Shown: positions 1 to 8,353 of the stretch, in pieces | Position numbering within the stretch: the first letter of the stretch is position 1 | Layout: each line of letters opens with the position of its first letter | Notes under the pieces: generated by a model | Told to the model about the DNA's origin: nothing | Database searches by the model: none | Seen by the model: the letters and a program-made list of their open reading frames with translations, nothing else | Origin: Gammaproteobacteria bacterium | GTDB taxonomy: Bacteria > Pseudomonadota > Gammaproteobacteria > Steroidobacterales > Woeseiaceae | Length of the DNA: 33,369 bases | Direction of reading: 5' to 3' | NCBI GenBank assembly: GCA_030425905.1 | Contig: JAUHZT010000020.1 | Coordinates: 1 to 33,369 of the forward strand | Translations under genes and position numbers: made by a program

Positions 1-691
<691 letters not shown>

Positions 692-712
692 GAGCCGGCG
701 GAGGGTTCGCCA

Positions 713-1948
713 ATGCATTGCAGCATAAGCCTGGCTGCGGCTGCGTTGCTGGCCGGGGCCGCCACAAGTATCAGTGCAGCGCCGGCCAGCAACAGTGAGG
801 CGGAAGCTCGGGACACGGCGCGCGTGGGTATTGCTATCCGCTATCGCTTCGAGCATGTTGAGCAGGACAACTTCGCGCGGGACGCGAATGCGTCGACGGC
901 AAGGTTGCGCATGAACTATCGCAGCCGTAGCTGGAATGGCTGGAGCGCGTTTGGCGAGTTCGATGCCGTGGGCGAGGTATTCGCAAGCGATTTTAATTCG
1001 GGCGGCGGTACCAGCCCGGGTAGAACGGCTTATCCGCTGGTTGCCGACCCGAAGGGGCCTGACCTGAATCAGCTCTTCGTAGATTACAAAGGATACGAAG
1101 GCTGGCTCGGGCGCATTGGCCGGCAGCGCCTACTGATGGACAACCAGCGTTTTATCGGTGGAGTGGGGTGGCGACAGAATGAGCAAACCTACGATGCGTT
1201 GTCATTGGTCAGTACGGGTTCTAAGCATGCAACGCTGACCTACAGTTATGTTGCCGCAGTCCGCCGAATTTTCGGCGACAGTTCGCCTGTCGGCAAGAGT
1301 GATACCGACGCTCACTTGTTTAACTTGCGGCTTGCTTTAAACGAGCGCTGGCGCCTAGTGCCTTACTACTACTATCTTGACTATGAAGACCTTGCCGAAG
1401 CGGCCAGTTCAACGGCGACGCTCGGCGTTCGAGTGTCCGGTGAGTTCAATCTGGGGGCCGGCAAGCTGGCGCTCACGGCGGAGACCGCCCGTCAGTCGGA
1501 CGTGGCGCAGAACCCGGCGGACTTCGATGCAAGCTATTACCTGCTCGACACGAACTGGACGCCCGTAGAGCGGCTAAGCCTGGGCCTTGGGCTGGAGTCG
1601 CTGGGTGGCAGTGCCAGCCGTTCGGATGCGGCTTTTCGCACGCCGCTGGCTACGCTGCATGCATTCCAGGGCTGGGCCGATCAGTTTGTCGCGACGCCGG
1701 CCGCAGGCGTGAACGATCGCTACGTGTCACTTAAGTTTGCGGCAGGTGAATGGGACATCACCGGCGTGTTCCATGATTTTGTCGGCGAATCTGGCGGCGA
1801 ACGCTATGGTCAGGAATTCGACGTGTCCGGCGCGCGCAAATTCGGCAGGCACTATGGAATATTATTGAAAGCAGCTCTGTTCGAGGCTGATTCCCCGACT
1901 TTCACGGATACCAGCAAAGTCTGGCTACAGTTGTCGGCCGATTTCTAG
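713..1948 (+). CDS. Outer-membrane beta-barrel porin-like protein (alginate-export/porin superfamily)
   Basis: This is a 411-residue predicted outer-membrane barrel. The N-terminus is a signal peptide with a hydrophobic core (LAAAALLAGAA) and a likely cut after SISA. The mature part is rich in alternating aromatic/polar strands such as YYYYLDYEDL, LYETAR-type turns and GLGLESLGG. It ends in VWLQLSADF, with the C-terminal Phe expected for BamA-dependent barrels. The LFVDYKGYEGWLGRIGRQRLLMDNQRF-type region (broken here only by position; residues ~121-147) resembles the alginate-export family of porins. A GGAGGG-type ribosome site lies about 8 bases before the ATG. Following nirS at 21 bases, it could be cotranscribed with it, but a role in nitrite or NO handling is not shown. 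The substrate is unknown. Confidence 0.75.
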   Translation: MHCSISLAAAALLAGAATSISAAPASNSEAEARDTARVGIAIRYRFEHVEQDNFARDANASTARLRMNYRSRSWNGWSAFGEFDAVGEVFASDFNSGGGTSPGRTAYPLVADPKGPDLNQLFVDYKGYEGWLGRIGRQRLLMDNQRFIGGVGWRQNEQTYDALSLVSTGSKHATLTYSYVAAVRRIFGDSSPVGKSDTDAHLFNLRLALNERWRLVPYYYYLDYEDLAEAASSTATLGVRVSGEFNLGAGKLALTAETARQSDVAQNPADFDASYYLLDTNWTPVERLSLGLGLESLGGSASRSDAAFRTPLATLHAFQGWADQFVATPAAGVNDRYVSLKFAAGEWDITGVFHDFVGESGGERYGQEFDVSGARKFGRHYGILLKAALFEADSPTFTDTSKVWLQLSADF

Positions 1949-2907
1949 TCGTGCCCCGGGTTCTTCCGCTCAACCGGTGTGCGGAACCAGTCCGGTTTCA
2001 GAATGAGCAGATCACAGGGCAGGCGTGCCAGCGTGCGTTCCGCCGTCGCGCCGATAAAAAGACGTTGCAGGGCGTTGCGGGCAACGGCCCCCATTACGAC
2101 TACGTCGGCCTTGATCTCGTCGGCGAGTGCCGGCAGCTCCTGGTGCGTGAGTCCTGAGACCAGGTGTGCGTGCGCGTCGTCAAAACCGTGAAAATCACAA
2201 ATTTCATTAAAGCGCTTGCCATGTGATTCGCGTGTTTGCTCTTCGATTTCGTCGAGCGGCAGAGAAACGGGAATATAGGCATTGGCTGTCGCTGTCGCGA
2301 TTGCGGCGCGTGGATCATAGGCGTGAAAGGCGTGGGCAGCACCGCCGCTTACAGTGGCAAGCTGGTTGCAACGCTGCAGGATTTTGTCATCCAGGGCCGC
2401 CGGCTTGTCGTGTTCGTTCATCGGGTCGATGGCACCGAGGATCACAGGGTGCTCAGCCATTGGTCGCGGTTTCACGAGCCACAGGTCTACCGGGCAGGTT
2501 CGGATCAGATTCCATTCGGTATTGCTAAACAGGGCATTTGCAATCGCAGAGTGTTCTTCGACGTCCTTGAGTACCAGGTCCGACTTGCTTTCCAGTGCGT
2601 GCCGGACCACGCCCTCGTGCAGGGGATGATCCCAGCGAGTCGCCGTTCGCACTACCTTGACGCGCTGGCGCAGGGGCTCGGCCAGTTGTTCAAGGACACG
2701 CAAATGATCGGCCTGAAATTCTTCACGCGCAATTGCGAGTGAGCGCGAGTCGTACAATCGCGTGCCGCTCAGATACTCGTTATAGCTGCATACGAGCAGC
2801 TCGAGTTCAGCGTTCTGTTTTTCGGCGAGCCAGGTAGCACGCTCCAGGCAGGGATGCGAAGTCGCGGCCGGATCGATAACAGTCAGGATCTTGGTGTAAT
2901 TTTGCAT
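1945..2907 (-). CDS. uspE: Universal stress protein E-type tandem Usp protein
   Basis: This 320-residue cytoplasmic protein holds two tandem Usp domains (about residues 3-147 and 153-304), matching the length and layout of E. coli UspE. The N-terminus MQNYTKILTVIDP is typical. The second domain carries the nucleotide-binding-type loop VMGAVARNALQRLFIGATAE (residues 271-290), as in UspE, while the first has the looser form LFSNTEWNL. The family is linked to stress survival, motility and aggregation. The exact biochemical role is unknown. The stop codon lies in a CTAG palindrome shared with the stop of the convergent porin gene, so the two coding regions overlap by 4 bases. The next gene upstream on the same strand is a FixJ-like regulator 153 bases away. 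No convincing FNR box was found in that gap. Confidence 0.88.
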   Translation of the reverse strand: MQNYTKILTVIDPAATSHPCLERATWLAEKQNAELELLVCSYNEYLSGTRLYDSRSLAIAREEFQADHLRVLEQLAEPLRQRVKVVRTATRWDHPLHEGVVRHALESKSDLVLKDVEEHSAIANALFSNTEWNLIRTCPVDLWLVKPRPMAEHPVILGAIDPMNEHDKPAALDDKILQRCNQLATVSGGAAHAFHAYDPRAAIATATANAYIPVSLPLDEIEEQTRESHGKRFNEICDFHGFDDAHAHLVSGLTHQELPALADEIKADVVVMGAVARNALQRLFIGATAERTLARLPCDLLILKPDWFRTPVERKNPGHD

Positions 2908-3060
2908 GAGGTTTATGCCACCGAATGACTAATTTGAGTTCGAGTTTCGTCAGCTACAATTTGAATCTACAGTTCAGCACAGGACAGTACCATACGGCCT
3001 GTTCCCTAGCGTTTCTCGGTTTCTACGTATATTGGCGAGCTGCGAGGCGGCAGCCGCGAT
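2908..3060. other. Gap between uspE and the FixJ-like gene
   Basis: These 153 bases must hold the uspE promoter if uspE is not read through from the regulator gene. It is AT-richer than its flanks. I see a weak minus-strand -10-like TAGATT and a loose TGAA-N7-TTCA repeat, but neither is convincing. No open frame with a plausible start and ribosome site was found. Confidence 0.4.
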
Positions 3061-3684
3061 TCAGTTCCTGGCGCTGGCAAGGTGCATGCGCACCAGTTCA
3101 GCAAGCGATCTCGCCTGCATTTTCTTCATGACGCGAGCACGGTGAATTTCAATTGTGCGCTGACTGACGCCGAGTTCGTAGGCGGCCTGCTTGTTTGGCA
3201 TCCCGCTAACGACCAGGTCGTAAACCTCACGCTCTCGCTTGGTGAGGCTGGCAGTGCGTGCTTCGATCTCGGCGTGCTGCCGTTCCAGATTGCGGCGGTT
3301 TGCATCGGTTTTTAGCGCTGCGCCGACACAGTCCAGCAGTTCCTGGTCCCTGAACGGTTTTTGCAGGAAGTCGATCGCACCTTTTTGCATGGCTTCTACC
3401 GCCATCGGCACGTCCCCGTGACCGGTCAGGAAGACGATCGGCAAAGAACTGCCAAGACTGTTCAGGCGGTCCTGCAGATCGAGGCCGCTCATTGACGGCA
3501 TGCGGATATCGAGAACCAGGCAACCCGGGCGTTGATCGTCAAAACTCTCGAGGAAGTCTTCGCCAGTGGCGAAGGTTTCGCAAGCGAGATCGACAGATTC
3601 CAGCAACGCATGCATCGCGCCCCGGATAGCCGAGTCATCATCAACGACGAAAACGGTAGGAGGCACAGTACTGGTATTACTCAT
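3061..3684 (-). CDS. FixJ/NarL-type response regulator, orphan
   Basis: This 207-residue two-component transcription factor has an N-terminal receiver domain with the acidic cluster VVDDD (residues 13-17), phosphoacceptor Asp59 in LVLDIRMP, LTGHGD at 86-91 and Lys109 in FLQKPF, so it should be phosphorylatable. The C-terminal LuxR-type helix-turn-helix spans about 145-205 (LTKREREVYDLVVSG, then VSQRTIEIHRARVMKKM). Length and the TGHGDVPMAVEAMQKGAIDFL pattern (residues ~87-107) put it in the FixJ/TtrR/TodT subgroup. No histidine kinase is encoded in the window, so its partner lies elsewhere. It sits upstream of uspE on the same strand and not far from nirS. A redox or stress regulon is possible but not shown. 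The ribosome-binding site is weak. Confidence 0.88.
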   Translation of the reverse strand: MSNTSTVPPTVFVVDDDSAIRGAMHALLESVDLACETFATGEDFLESFDDQRPGCLVLDIRMPSMSGLDLQDRLNSLGSSLPIVFLTGHGDVPMAVEAMQKGAIDFLQKPFRDQELLDCVGAALKTDANRRNLERQHAEIEARTASLTKREREVYDLVVSGMPNKQAAYELGVSQRTIEIHRARVMKKMQARSLAELVRMHLASARN

Positions 3685-3771
3685 GGGGTGGAATTTGAGC
3701 AGAAATCCGTCATTTTTGCGAACTCATCGCCGATCCGCGCAGTAACGGGCGGTCCGCGCGCGGCGCGTCTC
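3685..3771. other. Gap between response regulator and ABC permease gene
   Basis: These 87 bases contain a GC-rich part (3740-3775) with overlapping CG repeats and a 6-base inverted repeat (CCGCGC/GCGCGG on the minus strand) that could end the ABC operon. No T-run follows it, so I do not call a rho-independent terminator. The rest is upstream sequence of the response regulator. No clear promoter elements were seen. Confidence 0.3.
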
Positions 3772-4869
3772 TCAGTCGAGGCGCTTGTTAAAGCGCAGAC
3801 CCGCTGCAATCATGGCGAGCAACGTAAAGACGGCCAGCGCCAGGACATCCGGCCATAGTTCGAACAATTGCGCGTCGCGCAGCATGATGCCGCGGGTTAG
3901 GCGAATGAAATGCGTAATGGGCAGCACCTCTCCAATGCCCTGCGCGAACGGTGGCATGCCATCGAACGGGAACATGAATCCCGACAGCAGGATTGAGGGA
4001 ATCAGTATGAAAACGGTGATCTGCATCGCCTGGAACTGTGTCTTCACGGCCGAAGAGATCAGCAGCCCCAACGCCAGGTTTGCGCCAATAAACAGGGTTG
4101 ATGCGGCGTAAAGCTCCGGCACACTGCCGCGCACCGGTACGTCGAACAGGAAATTGCCGAGCAGCAGGATCAGGGCCAGCTGCAGCAGGCCGATAACGAT
4201 GTAGGGGATCACCTTGCCGACCATCAGTTCTGTTGAACTCACGGGTGTGTTTATCAGCAGCTCGAGATTGCCACGTTCCCGTTCCCTGACGATAGCGACG
4301 GCCGTGAACAGAATCATGGACATGGTCAGGATGACCCCCATCAGGCCGGGCACAATGTTCACGGGCGTGCGCCGTTCGGGATTGTAGAAGGTACGGACTT
4401 CGACATTGCTCGTTACCGTGCGGCTGCGCGTCGTGTCGAACGTGATGGGTAGCTGCCGCAGCTGGCTCGCAACCCCGAAGATCGTGGGGTCGGTGCCGTC
4501 GACCAGCACGTGGACAGCGGCTCGTTCGGCGCTCAGCACGCGCCGGTCAAAGTCAGCGGGGATATAGATGCCGATTGAAATCACGCCTCTGCGCAGCTGG
4601 TCTTCGAGTTTATCGGCGGAATCGACATAGCCGACAATCTTGCTAATCTGGGTTTGCTCAATCTCTGCAACGTATTGTCGCGATAGATGACTTGCGGCCT
4701 GATCGGACACCGCCGTTCGCAAGTCTCTTACATCTGTATTGATGGCATAACCGAATAACAAAAGCTGGCCAACAGGAATGCCCACGATCATGCCGAAGGT
4801 CAGGCGGTCACGCCGTAACTGGCGGACTTCTTTCTTGAGGATCGCCATGATGCGCGAAACGGAGATCAT
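3772..4869 (-). CDS. ABC-2 type transporter permease (YbhR/YhhJ-like)
   Basis: This 365-residue inner-membrane permease has the ABC-2 layout of the YbhS/YbhR type. After a short basic N-terminus (KKEVRQLRRDRLTFG), a first membrane helix (about 25-45) is followed by a ~130-residue extracytoplasmic domain and then a block of about five helices from residue ~175 to the end. Motifs include PVNIVPGLMGVILTMSMIL and, between helices, VRERERGNLELLINTPVSS, the conserved coupling-helix segment. It is the last gene of a four-gene operon and overlaps the ATPase gene by 4 bases (ATGA). With the ATPase and HlyD-type lipoprotein it would form an exporter like E. coli YbhGFSR, but with a single permease gene, presumably acting as a homodimer. 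The substrate is unknown; drug or toxic-compound export is the usual guess for this type. Confidence 0.9.
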   Translation of the reverse strand: MISVSRIMAILKKEVRQLRRDRLTFGMIVGIPVGQLLLFGYAINTDVRDLRTAVSDQAASHLSRQYVAEIEQTQISKIVGYVDSADKLEDQLRRGVISIGIYIPADFDRRVLSAERAAVHVLVDGTDPTIFGVASQLRQLPITFDTTRSRTVTSNVEVRTFYNPERRTPVNIVPGLMGVILTMSMILFTAVAIVRERERGNLELLINTPVSSTELMVGKVIPYIVIGLLQLALILLLGNFLFDVPVRGSVPELYAASTLFIGANLALGLLISSAVKTQFQAMQITVFILIPSILLSGFMFPFDGMPPFAQGIGEVLPITHFIRLTRGIMLRDAQLFELWPDVLALAVFTLLAMIAAGLRFNKRLD

Positions 4870-5807
4870 GCGGCTTTGTCCCGGCCCGGCAGCGTAGCGG
4901 CAACAAATACATCTTCGAGACTGGGTGTGCTCAGCACTGGCTCCGCGCTGACTTTATCGGCGGCCAGTGCGGCCGCAACGCGAGCAAGCGGGTCTTCTAT
5001 TGCTTCGGGAATGAGCACGCGCAGCCGAATACCCAGCTGGGTGACGCTGGCGACTTCGGGCAGTTTGGCAATCGCCTTTTGTGCCGCGTACGGCTCTTCG
5101 GCCTGCACCTCTATGACGTGCATGCCCGTTTGCTCGCGCAGCTGCTGGGGCGTGCCATCGGCAACTTTGGCGCCGTGGTCGAGTATTGCAATCCGGTGAC
5201 AGCGTTCCGCTTCATCCATGTAGTGTGTAGATACGAGGATGGTCGTGCCTGCGTCTGCAAGTCGAAACAGGTTTGCCCAGAAGTCCCGGCGGCTTTGCGG
5301 ATCGACGGCGCTGGTTGGTTCGTCGAGCAGCAACAGGGCGGGGCGATGCAGCACGGCACAGGCAAGTGCCAGCCGTTGCCGTTGTCCGCCGCTCATGGTG
5401 CCGGCAAGTTGTTTTCGTTGCTCGACAAGCTTGTAGCGCTCCAGCAGTTCGTCGATACGCGGTGCACGTTGCGCCTTTGGAAAAGAGTAGATCTGCGCCA
5501 TGAATTGCAGATTTTCGAGCACACTCAGGTCGCCGAACAGCGAGAAGCGTTGCGTCATGTAGCCGATCTGCGGTTTGAGCTCGGACGTATCGCCGGGAAT
5601 CTTTGTGCCGAGCACTATGGCGTTGCCGGAGCTTGGCGTGAGCAAACCGCACAGCATGCGGATGGACGTCGATTTGCCCGAGCCGTTAGGTCCGAGGAAA
5701 CCGTAGATTCGGCCTTTGGGTACATCAAGGTTGAGCGAGTCGACGGCGAGCAGGTCCGCGAAACGCTTGGTCAGCCCGCGGGCTTCAATGGCCAGGTTGT
5801 CATTCAT
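4866..5807 (-). CDS. ABC transporter ATP-binding protein (YbhF-like, single domain)
   Basis: This 313-residue cytoplasmic ATPase has Walker A GPNGSGKST (39-47), Q-loop Gln86 in MTQRFSL, signature MSGGQ (138-142), Walker B LLLLDEPT (158-165), the D-loop SAVDPQSRR and switch His195 in STHYMDEAE, so all catalytic motifs are intact. Beyond residue ~215 is the C-terminal extension common to ABC-2 drug and lipid exporter ATPases (DrrA/CcmA type). E. coli YbhF carries two fused ATPase units, whereas this protein has one and would work as a homodimer. It overlaps both neighbours by 4 bases (ATGA), implying translational coupling and one complex with the HlyD-type protein and the permease. Confidence 0.93.
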   Translation of the reverse strand: MNDNLAIEARGLTKRFADLLAVDSLNLDVPKGRIYGFLGPNGSGKSTSIRMLCGLLTPSSGNAIVLGTKIPGDTSELKPQIGYMTQRFSLFGDLSVLENLQFMAQIYSFPKAQRAPRIDELLERYKLVEQRKQLAGTMSGGQRQRLALACAVLHRPALLLLDEPTSAVDPQSRRDFWANLFRLADAGTTILVSTHYMDEAERCHRIAILDHGAKVADGTPQQLREQTGMHVIEVQAEEPYAAQKAIAKLPEVASVTQLGIRLRVLIPEAIEDPLARVAAALAADKVSAEPVLSTPSLEDVFVAATLPGRDKAA

Positions 5808-6796
5808 TGCGGCGTCTTGCCCGTCAGTTCTACCTGTACTGGCAAGCCGTCCGGCAGTCGCTCGCCGGCATCCAGAATGTCGATCTTGGCGGCGTAGCTA
5901 AGTCGGCCGCGATCCCTTTCGGTCAGTGCGAAGTAAGGCGTAAAGGCGGCGTCGCTGGAGACCCAGCGGACTCTGCCTTGCAAGGGTTCGTCGAGTCCGT
6001 CGATGAAAATATTGGCGCTGCTTCCGGAACGGACTGCAACGCGCTCTTCCTCGCTGACATACACACGCGCGTAGGCCTGGTCGCCGGCCAGCATGACGAT
6101 CACCGGCTGGCCGCTTGCGGGCCGTTCGCCGATTTCAAACAGGCGGCTATCGACGAGGCCGGCCACGGGCGCGCGAATGCTTAGCCGTTCAAGGTCGATA
6201 CGGGCGCGGTCGCGTCGTGCGGTTGCCTGCTCAACAGCGGATTCCGCTTGCGACAGTTCTTCGACCGTCGTCCCCGCCAGGTTTTCCTCTAGCTGGGCAC
6301 GGCGCAGGTCCAGGTCAGCGCGCGCGGTATCAAGCGCGGCCCTGGCCTGGTCAAGCGCTTCCGCCGATATCAGCTTGCGGTCGTGAATCTTCCTGATGCG
6401 GTCGAATTCAGACGCACGGAAAGTCAATTGCTGTTCGGCGCCTCTGACGCTGACGCGAGCAGCCTTGATTTGTTCGCTTCGCGGACCGCGCGTAAGTTCA
6501 GCGAGGCGAGCCTGTGCCTCGGCAAGTGCGCCTTCCGCTTCGGCGAGGCTTGCCGAGGCGCGCGCGGTATCCTGCTGCACGAGTACCTGGCCGGCGGCAA
6601 CCGCTTCGCCTTCGGCGACTTCGATGCGCAGAATGGGTTCCGCCGCATCCGCAGCCAACTCAATGCGATCCGACGCTGTCTGTCCGACGAGACGTTCGTC
6701 GCCGCTTTCCTTCGAGCATGCATTGAGCGCAAGCAGGGCGACCAGCAGCAGGCTCAGTACGTTGCGTTGTGCGGGCACGTTGGGGTCTCCTTTCAT
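5804..6796 (-). CDS. HlyD/YbhG-family periplasmic adaptor lipoprotein
   Basis: This 330-residue membrane-fusion (adaptor) subunit has an N-terminal lipoprotein signal: hydrophobic LSLLLVALLAL followed by LNAC, with Cys27 as the predicted lipid-anchored residue. The first half-lipoyl/barrel segment (PILRIEVAEGEAVAAGQVL, residues ~53-71) is followed by a long Ala/Glu/Arg-rich alpha-helical hairpin (about 75-195) and the returning lipoyl piece with SIRAPVAGLVDSRLFEIGE. A beta-barrel domain follows (YARVYVSEEERVAVRSG). Many such exporters pair with a TolC-like outer-membrane channel, which is not encoded nearby. The gene overlaps the TetR stop and the ATPase start by 4 bases each, so the regulator, adaptor and pump are translated as one unit. 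Confidence 0.9.
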   Translation of the reverse strand: MKGDPNVPAQRNVLSLLLVALLALNACSKESGDERLVGQTASDRIELAADAAEPILRIEVAEGEAVAAGQVLVQQDTARASASLAEAEGALAEAQARLAELTRGPRSEQIKAARVSVRGAEQQLTFRASEFDRIRKIHDRKLISAEALDQARAALDTARADLDLRRAQLEENLAGTTVEELSQAESAVEQATARRDRARIDLERLSIRAPVAGLVDSRLFEIGERPASGQPVIVMLAGDQAYARVYVSEEERVAVRSGSSANIFIDGLDEPLQGRVRWVSSDAAFTPYFALTERDRGRLSYAAKIDILDAGERLPDGLPVQVELTGKTPQ

Positions 6797-7401
6797 GCTT
6801 TTATGTACGCAATAATCATGTCGACCTGGGTTTCCATTAGCCTGTCTGTATCCAGCGAACGTTTACTGAACAGAATCTTCCAGATCATCGACAGCATCAT
6901 GGGCGCGAGAAACAGGTGTGGCTGTTCACTGACCGCGTTCGGGCGAAACTCGCCGCGCGCCACGCCGCGGTCGATGAATCGGGAAATAGCGGCCAGCCCC
7001 TTGCCGACGACATTCTCCCAGTAGAAGTCGACGAGCTCCGGGTGCCGCTTACCTTCAGCGAGCAAAAGGCGGATAACCACGCTGACGGGGGAGCCGGGTA
7101 TCTGCTTCATGAAGTCGAGCATCGGGCCGCGCAGGAACGCTTCTGATGACAGTTCCGTGTGGTCAACGATATCCACGAGCGCGTCGACGCGCCGGATAAC
7201 CACGCTGCGGATCACGGCCTTGAACAGTTCTTCCTTGGTTTTGAAATACAGGTACAGGAGCCCCTTGCTAACACCGGCACGCCGCGCGACCTCTTCGACG
7301 GGCGTAGCGGCATAGCCCTTTTCGGCGAATGCCTCGAAGGCGGCGGCCGTGATTTCCTGCGGGCGATCTTCCTTGCGACGTCGGTAGCGGGGCTTGGGCA
7401 T
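6793..7401 (-). CDS. TetR-family repressor of the ABC exporter operon
   Basis: This 202-residue TetR regulator has the DNA-binding domain at the N-terminus (residues ~10-60: ITAAAFEAFAEKGYAATPVE, then the recognition helix GVSKGLLYLYFKTKEELF). The rest is a ligand-binding helical domain of unassigned specificity. I place the start at the ATG of MPKPRYRRRKEDRP (7401). The longer TTG-started frame (from 7467) would begin inside the -35 box of the promoter described below and cannot be translated from that transcript. The gene leads the operon and overlaps the adaptor gene by ATGA. Two operator-like palindromes cover the promoter, so autorepression relieved by an exported compound is the likely logic. 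Confidence 0.92.
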   Translation of the reverse strand: MPKPRYRRRKEDRPQEITAAAFEAFAEKGYAATPVEEVARRAGVSKGLLYLYFKTKEELFKAVIRSVVIRRVDALVDIVDHTELSSEAFLRGPMLDFMKQIPGSPVSVVIRLLLAEGKRHPELVDFYWENVVGKGLAAISRFIDRGVARGEFRPNAVSEQPHLFLAPMMLSMIWKILFSKRSLDTDRLMETQVDMIIAYIKA

Positions 7402-7421
7402 GAGTGCGGCGAGTGAGTTAA

Positions 7422-7435
7422 TGACCGATAGGTCA
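7422..7435. promoter_or_regulatory. TetR operator 2 (TGACC-N4-GGTCA)
   Basis: This is a perfect inverted repeat TGACCGATAGGTCA covering the predicted transcription start of the operon. Only the 4-base spacer (GATA instead of CTTT) and one flanking base differ from operator 1. Confidence 0.75.
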
Positions 7436-7438
7436 GTA

Positions 7439-7467
7439 AGTATATTTAATGACCCTTTGGTCAGCAA
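7439..7467 (-). promoter_or_regulatory. Sigma-70-type promoter of the tetR-ABC operon
   Basis: On the minus strand, TTGCTG (7467-7462) and TATACT (7444-7439) are separated by exactly 17 bases, close to the sigma-70 consensus. The predicted start is near 7432, about 30 bases before the tetR ATG. The spacer and start region each carry one palindromic operator. The fit was judged by eye. Confidence 0.75.
7450..7463. promoter_or_regulatory. TetR operator 1 (TGACC-N4-GGTCA)
   Basis: This is a perfect inverted repeat TGACCCTTTGGTCA overlapping the -35 box edge and promoter spacer. Together with its flanks it shares TTAATGACC-N4-GGTCAG-N-AA with operator 2, 28 bases away. Binding would block RNA polymerase. 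Assignment to the adjacent TetR protein is inference from position. Confidence 0.75.
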
Positions 7468-7521
7468 CTCCTTTTTGCCTGTGTGCCGCGCCGGCGCGCC
7501 ATATCCGGCATAATCCGCGCC

Positions 7522-8337
7522 ATGTTCAGCTATATCGATCCCCAGATTCGCCGGCGCCTGATCGCCGAGGGCAAATTGTTTCGCATCGACCGGGAGGGCG
7601 TTCGCGTAAGCGAGTCCGAGCCGGGCAATGCGGGCGGCACCATCAGTATTCTGGGTCCCATACCGTTGCCGCTGGATGTCGCCGGCGAGCAGATCGAGGT
7701 GCTCTGGTATGCCTGTGTGCGGAATACCGAGCTTGCCAAATTGCAGGAGTTAGCCGATGAACTGCGTGCGCAGAACGCGCAGGCATCGTTCGCGACGCTG
7801 GCAACCTCGATGGCCGTGAACAGTGTCTTGCTGGTCGGCGATCCCGAGCAGTGGCAGGAGCCGCTGGTGCGGGTGCACTCCAGTTGTCTGACGGGGGATG
7901 TGTTCGGGTCGGAGCGTTGCGAGTGCGGTCCGCAGCTGCACAGCGCGATTCAGCGCATCCACGCCGACAAGGACGGCGGCCTGCTGGTTTACATGGCAGG
8001 ACACGAGGGGCGCGGAATTGGCTTGTGGGCCAAGGCAGCGACCTATCTCTTGCAGGATGCCGGCGAAGATACTTACCAGGCGAACCGGTCGCTCGGTTTG
8101 CCCGACGATTCACGCGATTTCAGCGATGCGGCGTCATTGTTGCGTTATTTCGTGGGTGCAAGGCCAATCCGGCTGCTGACCAATAACCCCAAAAAGGTCG
8201 CCGACCTGGCGGCGCACGGCATTCACAATGTAACGCCGCTCAAGCATGTGATCGGTGTCAATCCGAACAATCGCCGTTATCTCGAAGCCAAGAAAACCTG
8301 GGGCCACAAGCTCGAATCGGACGACCTGGAAAGCTGA
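7522..8337 (+). CDS. ribA: GTP cyclohydrolase II (riboflavin biosynthesis), N-terminally extended
   Basis: GTP cyclohydrolase II opens GTP to the diaminopyrimidinone that starts riboflavin synthesis. The diagnostic block is SSCLTGDVFGSERCECGPQL, whose three Cys are the zinc ligands, then GHEGRGIGL and LLTNNPKKVADL near the C-terminus. I choose the ATG at 7522 (MFSYIDPQIRRRL). An in-frame start 13 codons upstream lies in low-complexity GC-rich sequence. The protein is 271 residues, longer than E. coli RibA (about 196), because ~80 residues precede the catalytic core. This N-terminal part (IDPQIRRRLIAEGKLFRIDR, then a loop to ~residue 85) is not a DHBP synthase domain. The usual RQEGRG motif reads GHEGRG. 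It stands alone, not with other rib genes. A divergent GTP-cyclohydrolase-II paralogue with another role is possible. Confidence 0.85.
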   Translation: MFSYIDPQIRRRLIAEGKLFRIDREGVRVSESEPGNAGGTISILGPIPLPLDVAGEQIEVLWYACVRNTELAKLQELADELRAQNAQASFATLATSMAVNSVLLVGDPEQWQEPLVRVHSSCLTGDVFGSERCECGPQLHSAIQRIHADKDGGLLVYMAGHEGRGIGLWAKAATYLLQDAGEDTYQANRSLGLPDDSRDFSDAASLLRYFVGARPIRLLTNNPKKVADLAAHGIHNVTPLKHVIGVNPNNRRYLEAKKTWGHKLESDDLES

Positions 8338-8353
8338 GCGGCTTACCGGCGTG

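Noticed and set aside
2925..2990. FNR/Dnr box upstream of uspE
   Set aside because: Only a loose TGAA-N7-TTCA repeat is present; it does not fit TTGAT-N4-ATCAA.
2925..3131. Possible small plus-strand gene in the uspE/regulator gap
   Set aside because: It runs into the regulator gene on the other strand, and has no ribosome site and no recognisable protein.
5079..5897. Plus-strand open frame opposite the ABC ATPase gene
   Set aside because: It is the mirror of a strongly conserved ATPase; no recognisable domain.
7402..7467. Longer TetR protein starting at TTG 7467
   Set aside because: The extra codons overlap the promoter and both operators; the ATG at 7401 gives a normal TetR N-terminus.
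7509..7514. CATAAT as a -10 box giving a leaderless ribA mRNA
   Set aside because: No acceptable -35 at 16-18 bases, and the spacing would start transcription at the ATG itself; too weak to call.
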